A program made the translations under genes and the position numbers. DNA of 64,000 bases from JANWLD01 sp035700225. Lineage in GTDB: Bacteria > Patescibacteriota > Saccharimonadia > Saccharimonadales > 2-12-FULL-41-12. Positions 31,864-40,081 of this stretch are shown here, in pieces. Position 1 is the stretch's first letter; each line of letters starts with the position of its first letter. The notes under the pieces were generated by a model. It saw only the letters and a list, made by a program, of their open reading frames with translations, was not told where the DNA came from and made no database searches. The stretch is from positions 1-64,000 of the forward strand of contig DASSOT010000003.1 in the NCBI GenBank assembly GCA_035700225.1, written 5' to 3'.

Positions 31864-32490
31864 CTAATCTCTACTGTGTATCACCACTAATTTTCGATTT
31901 CCTAAATCTATTTCGGCCATATCTGAAATCATTTCATTGCTTATGCCGGTATTTCCTTGTAGCGAAAGGGTGTATTTTGCCAAATCATATTTCAGGCCGC
32001 TGGAAAATTCAGCCTTAACATCACCGAAAACCGGTATGAAAGATATGGCGTCGCCTTTTTTGCCCCTGATGATAACTTTACCCGTTATCATATAAATTTC
32101 CTGGTTTCCTTCGATAATCTTCAGCTTTATGCCAACAAAATCCTGCTTATTCAACAGGTATATGTTGCCTAGCATATGGTCGACCCGTCTCCCCAGCAGG
32201 GCGACCAGGATTACTTCGCCGGCCCCCTGTTTAATGGCATAGCGGATAGCGGCCTCGGAATCCGTATAGTCCTTATCCTCGGGATGCTCGATGATTTCTA
32301 TGTCTTCGCGAAGTAGGCTTTTGTCAAAGGAGTCGAAATCGCCGACTATCGCGTACGGTTTATAGCCCAAAGCGGTTATGTGTTTCGAACCTCCGTCGCA
32401 ACCGATGAGCAGAGTTTTGCTGTCGATATAGCTTTTTATATGGGTTAAATCAGCACAGTCGCCATTAAGGAAAATCACCGCCCTATTCAT
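31864..32490 (-). CDS. thiN: thiamine pyrophosphokinase
   Basis: A 208-residue enzyme that transfers pyrophosphate from ATP to thiamine to give TPP. Motifs of the family: LLIGCDGGSKHI, AIVGDFDSFDKSL, EDKDYTDSEAAIRYA and LLGRRVDHMLGNIYLL, with the acidic residues that bind Mg-ATP. Last gene of the TPP-riboswitch operon; its start overlaps the permease end by 8 nt. With no thiE, thiD or thiM in the operon, it suggests that imported thiamine itself is the substrate. Confidence 0.92.
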   Translation of the reverse strand: MNRAVIFLNGDCADLTHIKSYIDSKTLLIGCDGGSKHITALGYKPYAIVGDFDSFDKSLLREDIEIIEHPEDKDYTDSEAAIRYAIKQGAGEVILVALLGRRVDHMLGNIYLLNKQDFVGIKLKIIEGNQEIYMITGKVIIRGKKGDAISFIPVFGDVKAEFSSGLKYDLAKYTLSLQGNTGISNEMISDMAEIDLGNRKLVVIHSRD

Positions 32491-33238
32491 CGCCGTACCT
32501 CCAGGGCATTAAGGCTTTTTGTGCGAACGCTACGAGCGCCAGCAGTACCAAAGTAAGCGCCACTATCACGAAGATTGATGCGAACACCAGGTCTATCGCC
32601 CGGGAGTGCGCCGCCGTCTGCATGAATATCCCGAGCCCCTTGTAGGCCCCGACATATTCGCCGACTATCGCGCCTGTAACCGCGTACGTGGTGCTTATTT
32701 TGAGGCCGGAAAAGAAAGCCGGCATGGCGGAAGGGAACTGCACGTAGCGCAATATCTGTAATCGGGTAGCCTTCATGCTTTTCATCAGGTCAACCAGATG
32801 TTCAGGGGTGCCTAAAAGCCCATCGGAAACGGCCACGGCTATAGGGAAAAAGCCGTACAATGCGACGATTATCACCTTGGGCATTACGCCGAACCCGAAC
32901 CAGAGGATAAGAAGTGGCGCCAGCGCGATTATAGGTATGGTCTGGGAAGATGCCAGCAGGGGATAAACGGTTTTTCTGAGGCGCGCTGACAAGAATATCC
33001 CCGCACCGATGAGCGTACCCAGCACAATGGCTAAAAACAGGCCGTACAGCGTTTCCAAGAGCGTCTGCCAGGTGTGTTCCAGTATGATAGCCCGGTAATC
33101 GACCAAGGCGCTCCATACATCGCTTGGAGCCGGCAGGACGAACTTATCGACAAACCCGGCTTGTGCGTAGGCCTGCCATAGGAGTAAGAACAAAGCAAAT
33201 ACCGCAACCGCGGGAAAATACGAGCTGGCGCGTTTCAC
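32483..33238 (-). CDS. ABC transporter permease, thiamine/precursor uptake
   Basis: A 251-residue permease with six helices and the BPD-transport EAA-like loop (AVSDGLLGTPEHLVDLMKSMKATRLQILRYVQFPSAMPAF), as in SsuC/ThiX-type importers. It pairs with the ATPase (overlap of 4 nt) and the NMT1-like binding protein. The thiamine link comes from the riboswitch and thiN. It probably works as a homodimer in the membrane. Confidence 0.88.
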   Translation of the reverse strand: MKRASSYFPAVAVFALFLLLWQAYAQAGFVDKFVLPAPSDVWSALVDYRAIILEHTWQTLLETLYGLFLAIVLGTLIGAGIFLSARLRKTVYPLLASSQTIPIIALAPLLILWFGFGVMPKVIIVALYGFFPIAVAVSDGLLGTPEHLVDLMKSMKATRLQILRYVQFPSAMPAFFSGLKISTTYAVTGAIVGEYVGAYKGLGIFMQTAAHSRAIDLVFASIFVIVALTLVLLALVAFAQKALMPWRYGDE

Positions 33239-33972
33239 CCCTTTACCCCCAGCAGTACATTGAGCCGTTTTTCCAGCTTTTTAGCTTTTTCCAGATGTAG
33301 ATGGCGGTGTTTCCTGGGCCTGGGCAAATCCACCTCCAGCCTTTCCTTTATAGTGCCCGGACGCCCGCTCATGACGTAGATGGTATCTGATAAGAATATC
33401 GCTTCGCGGATGTCATGCGTCACGCATACCACCGCAGGCCGGGATTTCTGCCAAAGGTCTAGGAGCCAGCTCTGCATATTAACGCGTGTTATGGCATCCA
33501 GGGCGGAAAAAGGTTCATCAAGGAGTAGTAGTCTGGGGTTCGTCAGCACAGACCGGATTAAGACTGCTTTTTGTTGCATGCCTCCGGAGAGCGCCCTGGG
33601 GTATGCTTCCGCGAATTCGCTTAAATCGAACTCCTGTAACATTTTACGGGCCTTATTACGTGCGGTTTTAGTGCCGGTTTTTCGGATTTCGGCAGGCAAC
33701 ATCATATTATCCTCTATGGTGCGCCAGGGCAGGAGGCTGGGACTCTGCGGCAGGTAAGCCGTCTTTTTTATGACATTTACATCTCCCGAGGAATGCTCAA
33801 GAATACCTCCTGCAATCTTTAGCAGGGTGCTCTTACCACAGCCGTTCGGGCCGACCACGCAGACGAACTCATTCTTTTCTACGGATAAATCAACACCTGA
33901 GAGCGCCTTTATGGTCTTGCCGGAGCTTTTGTAATCCTTGCCGGCGTTTTTTACGGTAAGCGCGCGGGTCAA
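33235..33972 (-). CDS. ABC transporter ATPase, thiamine/precursor uptake
   Basis: A 245-residue ABC ATPase. Walker A is VVGPNGCGKSTLL, the Q-loop is in TAYLPQSPSLLPW, the signature is ALSGGMQQKAVLIRS, Walker B is LLLLDEPFSALD, and the H-loop is VCVTHD. It is of the NitT/TauT (SsuB/ThiZ) subfamily. It overlaps the permease start and follows the binding-protein gene by 8 nt, forming a complete importer. Confidence 0.9.
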   Translation of the reverse strand: MTRALTVKNAGKDYKSSGKTIKALSGVDLSVEKNEFVCVVGPNGCGKSTLLKIAGGILEHSSGDVNVIKKTAYLPQSPSLLPWRTIEDNMMLPAEIRKTGTKTARNKARKMLQEFDLSEFAEAYPRALSGGMQQKAVLIRSVLTNPRLLLLDEPFSALDAITRVNMQSWLLDLWQKSRPAVVCVTHDIREAIFLSDTIYVMSGRPGTIKERLEVDLPRPRKHRHLHLEKAKKLEKRLNVLLGVKG

Positions 33973-33980
33973 CTCGGCTC

Positions 33981-35006
33981 CTATGGCAGGAATTCGTTAG
34001 TGAACAGCGAGCTGAAATCAAGCGTGCTTACAGGTTTGCCGGAAGAGTCCGTAACGGTACCTTTGTCCAGCATGAACTGCGGATATTTGCGCCAATATGC
34101 CGGATCCTGCACGCCCCAGGCCTTGCCATCATCCTGATATAGAGGGCTCAGGTAGCCCTGGCTGTCGTATACCAATGATTCATCCGGAAAAGTACCAGGC
34201 TGTGTGTTCTTAATAAGCAGTTTTGCCGACTCTTCAGGGTGGCTTCGGGCGTATTCATACCCTTTTGCCGTAGCGGCCATGAATTTCTTTAGCGCGTCAT
34301 GCTTGTTTTTGATTGTTTCAGGCGAAGATATGATGTTGGGCGTAGAATAATCAGGTATGCCCCAGTCCTGGAGCGTAAAAGTCTTGAGCTGTAAACCTTC
34401 GTGTTTGGCTTGGATACCTTCCCAGCCGTTGAAAACCCAGGCGAAATCAATGCTTTTATCCTTGAGCGCCTGCAAGGGGGAAGTATTCACGGTAACCGTC
34501 TTGAAATCGCCACTGCCGCCGGCATTTTTGATAACTTGTCCCATCACGGCTTTTTCATAAGGCGCGCCAAACCCGCCGAAAGTTTTGCCGTCCAGCTGGG
34601 CGGGCGAGGTTATCCCGGAATCTTTGCGCACAGCTATAACAGAGGTGTTATGGGCTATTATCGAGGCTATGGAAACCACGTCTGAGCCGACTGCCGCATC
34701 GGATACTATGTATTCAGTGAATCCTATTCCGGTATCTGCTTTGCCGGTAGCGACAAGCACGTCGGATGAAGCGCTGTCGGAATAGGGGAGTATTTTCAAG
34801 TCAATCCCCTGGTCCTTATACCAGCCCTTGGCTTGGGCCACATATATGCCGGTGTGGTTCGTGTTCGGCGTCCAGTCCAATGCCAATGATATCGGCGTCA
34901 AATCCTTAGACTGTTCCCGGCCATTGCTACCGGCCTTCTGCCAAAAAGCCCATCCGGCTACGGCTATTAGCACCGCTAGCAGTGCTATGTAAATATTTTT
35001 TTTCAT
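33981..35006 (-). CDS. NMT1/THI5-like substrate-binding protein (ThiY-type)
   Basis: A 341-residue extracytoplasmic binding protein from the ATG at 35006. It has an N-terminal signal or anchor helix (about 5-24) with no lipobox cysteine, so it is probably held by the uncleaved helix. The family opening LALDWTPNTNHTGIYVAQAKGWYKDQGIDLKI and ADTGIGFTEY are typical of pyrimidine/thiamine-binding NMT1 proteins. The start is fixed by the GGGAG Shine-Dalgarno at the end of the TPP riboswitch. First gene of the operon. Confidence 0.9.
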   Translation of the reverse strand: MKKNIYIALLAVLIAVAGWAFWQKAGSNGREQSKDLTPISLALDWTPNTNHTGIYVAQAKGWYKDQGIDLKILPYSDSASSDVLVATGKADTGIGFTEYIVSDAAVGSDVVSIASIIAHNTSVIAVRKDSGITSPAQLDGKTFGGFGAPYEKAVMGQVIKNAGGSGDFKTVTVNTSPLQALKDKSIDFAWVFNGWEGIQAKHEGLQLKTFTLQDWGIPDYSTPNIISSPETIKNKHDALKKFMAATAKGYEYARSHPEESAKLLIKNTQPGTFPDESLVYDSQGYLSPLYQDDGKAWGVQDPAYWRKYPQFMLDKGTVTDSSGKPVSTLDFSSLFTNEFLP

Positions 35007-35010
35007 CTGT

Positions 35011-35100
35011 TCTCCCTTCGACGGCATTACCCGTACAGGTTCAGAGGGTCACCTAGATAAAAGCTAGGACTCTCAGCCCGGCTGCCCCCGAGCTCCCCTT
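35011..35100 (-). promoter_or_regulatory. TPP riboswitch (THI-box)
   Basis: On minus: GGGGAGC, GGGCTGAGAGTC, then GACCCTCTGAACCTG, CGGGTAATGCCG and finally AGGGAGAAC, the conserved thi-box segments in order. The last segment contains the Shine-Dalgarno of the binding-protein gene, so TPP binding is expected to block translation initiation. Promoter boxes TACAAT (35127-35122) or TAAAAT (35115-35110) lie just upstream. Confidence 0.96.
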
Positions 35101-35137
35101 GAATCGTTTATTTTACGCGGATATTGTAACATGCGCC

Positions 35138-35812
35138 TCACTCGGGCTGGGCAAAAACGGCGGCGTCGACGGTTTTAGCGCCTGCCGACTTGAGTACTTT
35201 TGCCGCTGATTCGATGGTCGCCCCGGTAGTGGTTATATCATCGACCAACAATATATGCGCACCGACGGGAAAAACACGGGTACGTACTTTTAATGCTTTT
35301 TCAAGATGTTTGAACCGTTCTTCCCGGCTGGCTCCGACCTGCCTTGAGCTACCCCGGCGTATTAACAGCTTCCTGTGTTCCCAGCCTCTGGCTTTTGCCA
35401 GGTGTTCGGCAATTAGCCGGGCCTGGTCATAGCCTCTTTGCCTGACCCGACTGTCGGCTGTCGGTATGTGGCATATGATGATATCGTCCGGCAACTGAGG
35501 CAGTACGCTGTCGATAGCGCGCGCTACGACCTTTGAGGCGGCTTTAGCGCGGTGAAACTTATATCTGTAAATCAGTTCTTTCACGGTTCCGCCGTATTTG
35601 GTGGCAACCCATACATGCGCTATCTTTGTGGTTGATTTACAACTTTTGCAAGTCGAGCTTTGTCTGCTCAAGCCGTGGCAACGGAAACAACGGCTCACTA
35701 CTCCCAGTAATGAAGAATTTTCGCAGGACTCGCAGAGAAGTTCTCCGTTTCGCCCGCACACGATACAGTGGTGGGGCGCGATTAACGCTATTGCTTGTTC
35801 TATAATATTCAT
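35138..35812 (-). CDS. comF: ComF-family phosphoribosyltransferase-like protein
   Basis: A 224-residue protein with two N-terminal CxxC pairs (CIVCGRNGELLCESC, CFRCHG...CKSC) forming a zinc ribbon, the YGGTVKELIYRYKF core, and the PRPP-binding motif HILLVDDITTTGATIESAA. ComF proteins support DNA uptake in competent bacteria, although their exact role is uncertain. In a cell with a pilus or secretion locus nearby, DNA uptake is a reasonable guess. It may share its terminal region with the riboswitch promoter of the thi operon. Confidence 0.9.
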   Translation of the reverse strand: MNIIEQAIALIAPHHCIVCGRNGELLCESCENSSLLGVVSRCFRCHGLSRQSSTCKSCKSTTKIAHVWVATKYGGTVKELIYRYKFHRAKAASKVVARAIDSVLPQLPDDIIICHIPTADSRVRQRGYDQARLIAEHLAKARGWEHRKLLIRRGSSRQVGASREERFKHLEKALKVRTRVFPVGAHILLVDDITTTGATIESAAKVLKSAGAKTVDAAVFAQPE

Positions 35813-35977
35813 GCCCGGTTACAGAGGTAAGATTCTTTCAGTTGTAATTATTGTGTTGTAAATAAGTACATATTATGGTTGCGCTTAGTTAAATGTATTC
35901 TATACTAGGAGTAATATAAAAACTCGTTTCCGAACAAAAGAAAAGAAAACAATCTAACAGACACCTCGGAGGGTAAA

Positions 35978-36454
35978 ATGGCGCGAAAAAGTCGCGATCA
36001 AGATTTGTTGATGGAAGATGAGTTGACTGCAGCATTTCTAGGAGATGATGAAGTTACTTCATCAGCATCAGCAGACACTTCAACACCGCAGGAGGCGGTA
36101 GAAGAAGAATGGGACGAAGAAGACGCAGTCCCGGGCCAATTGGCTGTAGACGTATACGAAACAAAAGAAAAGCTGATAGTAAAGGCCCGAACAGCCGGCG
36201 TCAACAAACAGGACCTGGACGTAAGCCTATCTGATAACACGCTGAGCATCCGCGGCACTTTGAGCGCCGGCGGGGAAGACCAGGTTGAGAATTACTTCGT
36301 ACAAGAGTGTTACTGGGGCGAGTTCAGCCGAAGTATCGCATTGCCGGTACCGGTCAAAGAAGACGAGGTGGAAGCCGTGCTAAAAGACGGTGTCCTAACA
36401 ATCACCTTCACCAAGGTCAATCAGGAAACGGTCAAGAAAATACAAATACAATAA
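35978..36454 (+). CDS. Hsp20-family small heat-shock protein
   Basis: A 158-residue chaperone that prevents aggregation of unfolded proteins. An acidic N-terminal arm (about 1-55) is followed by an alpha-crystallin domain (about 56-150): LAVDVYETKEKLIVKARTAGV, LSIRGTL, FSRSIALPVPV and DGVLTITFTK. The C-terminal IxI-type tail is IQIQ. TTGCGC, 16 nt and TATACT form the likely promoter, and CGGAGGG is the ribosome-binding site. No CIRCE is present. It ends at a bidirectional terminator. Confidence 0.93.
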   Translation: MARKSRDQDLLMEDELTAAFLGDDEVTSSASADTSTPQEAVEEEWDEEDAVPGQLAVDVYETKEKLIVKARTAGVNKQDLDVSLSDNTLSIRGTLSAGGEDQVENYFVQECYWGEFSRSIALPVPVKEDEVEAVLKDGVLTITFTKVNQETVKKIQIQ

Positions 36455-36473
36455 GTTGTCTTAAAAAAAAATT

Positions 36474-36502
36474 AAACCTCCCGATTTATGCGGGAGGTTT
36501 TT
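36474..36502. terminator. bidirectional terminator between hsp20 and pilin cluster
   Basis: AAACCTCCCG-ATTTATG-CGGGAGGTTT (36474-36500) with T-runs on both strands. It ends hsp20 from the left and the pilin cluster from the right. Confidence 0.9.
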
Positions 36503-36526
36503 AGTTTCTTAGCGGTTACTAAAGTT

Positions 36527-36982
36527 TTAGCTTCCGGGGTTCACTTTGGACAGGACGAATTTGACTATAAGCTGGGCGAAGGCGACTATAACCAGGCCGA
36601 TGATGGCATAAAGGATAGTGTTGCGGGCAGACTTGGTGTTTTCAGGGTTGCCGCCGGAAGTCACATAGCGGAAACCGGCATAGATAATCATGATTACCGC
36701 CAGTACTCCGACTATTACCGAGAAGATATTGAGGGCATCCGCAAGCAACTTATCAATCCCTTTCTCCGGATCGGTGCTGTTGGTTTGATGGCCTTCGGCA
36801 TCTTTATTACAACCCTGGGCTTTGTCGTCAAAGGTGAGATTAGCCCCGCCGCAAATCTTGTGGATGGTGTCTTCCTGCGCCGAAACAGCGGGGGACAGCA
36901 AAAGAAAAACTGCAAAAAGCGCTGACAATATAAGACCGAGTCTGGTGAGCGGGTTGAGGACTGGAGCTGATTGCATATTCAT
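36527..36982 (-). CDS. T4SS pilin-like protein, paralog 9 (last of cluster)
   Basis: A 151-residue VirB2/TrbC-like (T4SS_pilin type) protein. A signal peptide ends near VSAQ; a short exterior part holds two cysteines (CGG, GC); two transmembrane helices flank the conserved loop AGFRYVTSGGNPENTKSARN, and it closes with IVAFAQLIVKFVLSK. Such subunits build the secretion pilus. It is last in the minus-strand series, just before the bidirectional terminator. Confidence 0.87.
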   Translation of the reverse strand: MNMQSAPVLNPLTRLGLILSALFAVFLLLSPAVSAQEDTIHKICGGANLTFDDKAQGCNKDAEGHQTNSTDPEKGIDKLLADALNIFSVIVGVLAVIMIIYAGFRYVTSGGNPENTKSARNTILYAIIGLVIVAFAQLIVKFVLSKVNPGS

Positions 36983-36990
36983 AATGTTAT

Positions 36991-37428
36991 CTAGGCTATC
37001 TTGCTTAATACAAATTTTACTATCACCTGGGCAAAAGCGACTATTAACAAGCCGACCAGGGCATAAATAATGGCGTTCCTGGCGGCTTTCGTGTTCTCCG
37101 GGTTGCCGCCGGAGGTTACCATCCGGAAACCGCCGTAGATTATCATGATTACGGATATGATTCCTACGATTATCGAAATTATATCCACGACATTGTTTAT
37201 CAATCTAGTTATCTTGGACTCAGCCGCTACATTGACGGGGTTCCCGTGTTCGTCGGTTTCATGCACCTGGCACTGCCCGTCGGCTCCTGTGAACTGAAAA
37301 TCTGCTCCGGTACAGAGCTGTCCTACGCCCGCGGCCGATGTTTTCGGCGCCATCATCAGGGCGAACGCCAACAATAGGCCGGATAACAGCAATGTAATCT
37401 TTTTGAGGCTGATAGTTTGTGTAAACAT
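36991..37428 (-). CDS. T4SS pilin-like protein, paralog 8
   Basis: A 145-residue member with a signal peptide to about residue 33, cysteines in QLCTGAD and GQCQ, and the core GGFRMVTSGGNPENTKAARNAIIYALVGLLIVAFAQ. The loop is nearly identical to paralog 9 (8 bp downstream), pointing to recent duplication. Confidence 0.87.
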   Translation of the reverse strand: MFTQTISLKKITLLLSGLLLAFALMMAPKTSAAGVGQLCTGADFQFTGADGQCQVHETDEHGNPVNVAAESKITRLINNVVDIISIIVGIISVIMIIYGGFRMVTSGGNPENTKAARNAIIYALVGLLIVAFAQVIVKFVLSKIA

Positions 37429-37445
37429 ATTTTTATCTTATAGGT

Positions 37446-37874
37446 TTATGAGTTGCCCGTAGCTTTGGCCAGGACGAATTTGACGATGAATTGCGCTAAT
37501 GCCACTATCACCAGACCGATTATGGCGTATAGGATGGTGTTTTTCGCGGTAGATATATTGCCGGATTCGCCGCCGGAAGTCACATAACGGAAACCGCCGT
37601 AGATTATCATAATCACACAGACTACACCGACGATTACGGAGAAGATATTGATGACTCTTGCGACAAGAGTGTTCGCATTATCACCGGCATCCGCCGTCGA
37701 GGTCTTACATGTGTTTGAGCTTGCATCGTCGGCCAGGTTCAAATCCGCGCCCTGGCAAGTAGAGTCAGTAATCAGGGGCGTATCAGCCGCCATAGCTACG
37801 GCAGGGACTCCGCCGAGTATCAACAAAAGCCCGGCGCTGGTGACAGCTATCAATCTTTTTATTTTGTTTATCAT
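37446..37874 (-). CDS. T4SS pilin-like protein, paralog 7
   Basis: A 142-residue member. Signal peptide to about residue 29 (AMA-AD), exterior cysteines STCQGADL and SNTCKTS, core GGFRYVTSGGESGNISTAKN, then ILYAIIGLVIVALAQFIVKFVL. Its C-terminal half is almost the same as paralog 6, in both protein and DNA, which suggests duplication or gene conversion. Confidence 0.87.
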   Translation of the reverse strand: MINKIKRLIAVTSAGLLLILGGVPAVAMAADTPLITDSTCQGADLNLADDASSNTCKTSTADAGDNANTLVARVINIFSVIVGVVCVIMIIYGGFRYVTSGGESGNISTAKNTILYAIIGLVIVALAQFIVKFVLAKATGNS

Positions 37875-37912
37875 TTCTTTTTTCCTTTCGCTAAACGCTT
37901 TATCTTTAGCCT

Positions 37913-38377
37913 TTACGATCCTGTGGCCTTGGACAGGACGAACTTAACGATGAATTGCGCTAATGCTACAATTACTAGTCCTACAATAGCATATAATATC
38001 GTATTTTTGGCAGAAGAAACATTACCGGAATCCCCGCCGGAAGTCACATAACGGAAACCGCCGACGATTATCATTATCACGGCGACTACGCCGACTACCA
38101 CGGAGAATAAATTCACTATCGTTGCTATCAAGTCATTAAGTTTGTTTTCCGGTTCGTTGCCGGTGAAAGCACAGGCATCAGGCGAAACCTGGCCGGTAGG
38201 GAATTTCAGCTCCGCGCCCTGGCAGGTTGAAGCTTGTATGTTGGGGGTTTCCTGCTGAGGATCAGCCTGCGGCTGTTGGGCCGCAACCAAGCCCCCTGCG
38301 CCGAAAAAAACCGCGAACATAGCCAGGCTGGCGATGAGATATGTGCTTCTTTGTAATGTTCTTCTGATTATTTCCAT
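37913..38377 (-). CDS. T4SS pilin-like protein, paralog 6
   Basis: A 154-residue member with a signal peptide to about residue 33, a Gln/Pro-rich spacer, cysteines STCQGAEL and DACAF, and core GGFRYVTSGGDSGNVSSAKN. The 65-bp gap upstream holds a likely promoter (TTGTGA, 17 nt, TATGAT), so paralogs 6 to 9 may be transcribed apart from the first five. Confidence 0.87.
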   Translation of the reverse strand: MEIIRRTLQRSTYLIASLAMFAVFFGAGGLVAAQQPQADPQQETPNIQASTCQGAELKFPTGQVSPDACAFTGNEPENKLNDLIATIVNLFSVVVGVVAVIMIIVGGFRYVTSGGDSGNVSSAKNTILYAIVGLVIVALAQFIVKFVLSKATGS

Positions 38378-38442
38378 GAATCGTCCTGATTTAACTATTT
38401 TCTATCATATAACGCGCACATTATTGTCACAATGAATTTTCC

Positions 38443-38853
38443 CTAGGCTATCTTGGTTAACACAAGCTTGACTATTATCTGAGCGAAGCCGACGATAATC
38501 AAACCGACCAAGGCATAGATAAAGGTATTCCTAGCTGAGGTAATCTGGTTTGAGTCTCCTGCCGCTGTAACGAATCGGATGCCGCTGATAATAATCATGA
38601 TTACACATATCAGGCCGACGATTATCGTCAGCAGATTTATTACCTTGTCCACCGTACCGCCAAGCCCTTGACTGCTTGTCTTCAGCTTGTCCTGGTCACA
38701 ATGGCCGCTTCCATCCCCTACGCCAACAGTGACGCAAGCTTCATCCTTAGCTCCGCTGTATAAGGCGTGCGCACTGCCGCCAAAAAAGGGAAGGGCCAAG
38801 CCCAAGGAGAGAACGGTTAGAAGCGCGATATTTTTTAATTTTTGAACAATCAT
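38443..38853 (-). CDS. T4SS pilin-like protein, paralog 5
   Basis: A 136-residue member. Signal peptide to about residue 30 (AHA), cysteines DEACVTV and GHCDQ, core SGIRFVTAAGDSNQITSARN, closing IIVGFAQIIVKLVLTKI. Somewhat more diverged than paralogs 6 to 9. Confidence 0.85.
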   Translation of the reverse strand: MIVQKLKNIALLTVLSLGLALPFFGGSAHALYSGAKDEACVTVGVGDGSGHCDQDKLKTSSQGLGGTVDKVINLLTIIVGLICVIMIIISGIRFVTAAGDSNQITSARNTFIYALVGLIIVGFAQIIVKLVLTKIA

Positions 38854-38871
38854 ATGCGTTTTGAACTCATT

Positions 38872-39285
38872 TTACACCCCGATTTTGAATAAGACCAGTC
38901 TGACCAGAGCCTGCGCGATGGCGGCTAAAACAAGTCCGATTATGGCGTACTGGATATATTCGCGCGCTTTGCCGACATCCTCCGGATTATTTCCGGACGT
39001 GGCAAGCTTTATACCGGCCCAGATTATACTGACTACCGCGGCAAGCCCCGTTATTAAGGTAATGAGATCTACCACCTTGTTGATAATACCGTTCGGCCCG
39101 TATATCGGGTTACCGCCTTCGCTACTGTCTTTGCATGGCGCCGAGTCAGCCGCAGGGCCTACGTTCGCCTGATTGCAAATATCATCGTAAAGCTTTACGC
39201 CCGGGCCTGCCGCATAAGAAGTATACGCCGGCAGTAGGAGCGCGCTTAAAACCAATATGCCTGCAAAAAATTTTTTATACATCAC
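38872..39285 (-). CDS. T4SS pilin-like protein, paralog 4
   Basis: A 137-residue member with a signal peptide to about residue 25 (SYA), cysteines DICNQ and APCKD, and core AGIKLATSGNNPEDVGKAREYIQYAIIGLVLAAIAQ. Its start overlaps the stop of paralog 3 (ATGA), so the first four genes are translationally coupled. Confidence 0.83.
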   Translation of the reverse strand: MMYKKFFAGILVLSALLLPAYTSYAAGPGVKLYDDICNQANVGPAADSAPCKDSSEGGNPIYGPNGIINKVVDLITLITGLAAVVSIIWAGIKLATSGNNPEDVGKAREYIQYAIIGLVLAAIAQALVRLVLFKIGV

Positions 39286-39701
39286 AACCTGCCTATGACC
39301 GTTATTATTATGGCTTCCGCGCTAAGCGCTATGACCAGACCCAGGAGAGAAAAAACTATGGCTTGTTTGGAGCGGGAAATCTTTTCCGTATCAGTAGACG
39401 CAGTGGTATAGTTGAACGCCGCTATCGCAAGAGAGATGAGCGCCACGCCGGCCGCTACGCCGAACACTATCCTCATGCCGTTTTGAAGCTGATCGTTGTC
39501 TCCGCTGACCTTTGGCAGGGCGGTCAGACAATTTTGGTTGGGATTGAATGCGTTCGAATCATTGGTAGAGCAGTTGGTTACATCTATACGATCCGCCGCG
39601 GCATGTACGTTTTGCGACGCAGTAAAAATTGAAATAAATGCTACGGCAATCAAGCATATGAGTAGCATAACCAGCTTGCGCGAAGATAACTTGGCAATCA
39701 T
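39282..39701 (-). CDS. T4SS pilin-like protein, paralog 3 (divergent)
   Basis: A 139-residue member: signal peptide to about residue 34, cysteines TNCSTN and QNCLTA, two helices around NYTTASTDTEKISRSKQ. The FRYVTSGG motif is replaced, so it is a divergent subunit. ATGA overlaps couple it to both neighbours. Confidence 0.75.
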   Translation of the reverse strand: MIAKLSSRKLVMLLICLIAVAFISIFTASQNVHAAADRIDVTNCSTNDSNAFNPNQNCLTALPKVSGDNDQLQNGMRIVFGVAAGVALISLAIAAFNYTTASTDTEKISRSKQAIVFSLLGLVIALSAEAIIITVIGRL

Positions 39702-40081
39702 TGCGTGAACCTCCCGGCAAAGAAACTTACGGCAGACGTCGCTACCAAGGCTATTATAAGACCGGTCAATGCATCTATGAGAGTACTCTTGGCCTTTGTG
39801 ACCTTGTCGCTGTTACCGCGCGATTCGCTGTATTTGATACCGGCGAATATTACGTAGCCTAAGGCTACCAGCACGGCGATGCGGGTAAGTATTTCTATGA
39901 CGGCCAAGCCTATCAGCCACAGGTCATTTATGCCGTTAAGCCTGGGCGTACAGCTGTTGACAGGATCGCTTGGCAAGTATTTGACGTCCAGATATTCGAA
40001 CCAGGGCGGTATGCCCAGGAAGCTTCTGATGCATTCTTTGTCGGCTACCGCGAAAGTGCTTATCCAGGATATAAGGTTCAT
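39698..40081 (-). CDS. T4SS pilin-like protein, paralog 2 (divergent)
   Basis: A 127-residue protein with two helices around AGIKYSESRGNSDKVTKAKSTLIDALTGLIIAL, clearly of the same fold, but without an evident cleavable signal peptide. The N-terminal part (KECIRSFLGIPPWFEYLDVKYLP) is unlike the other paralogs. It may be a specialised or minor subunit. Confidence 0.75.
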   Translation of the reverse strand: MNLISWISTFAVADKECIRSFLGIPPWFEYLDVKYLPSDPVNSCTPRLNGINDLWLIGLAVIEILTRIAVLVALGYVIFAGIKYSESRGNSDKVTKAKSTLIDALTGLIIALVATSAVSFFAGRFTQ

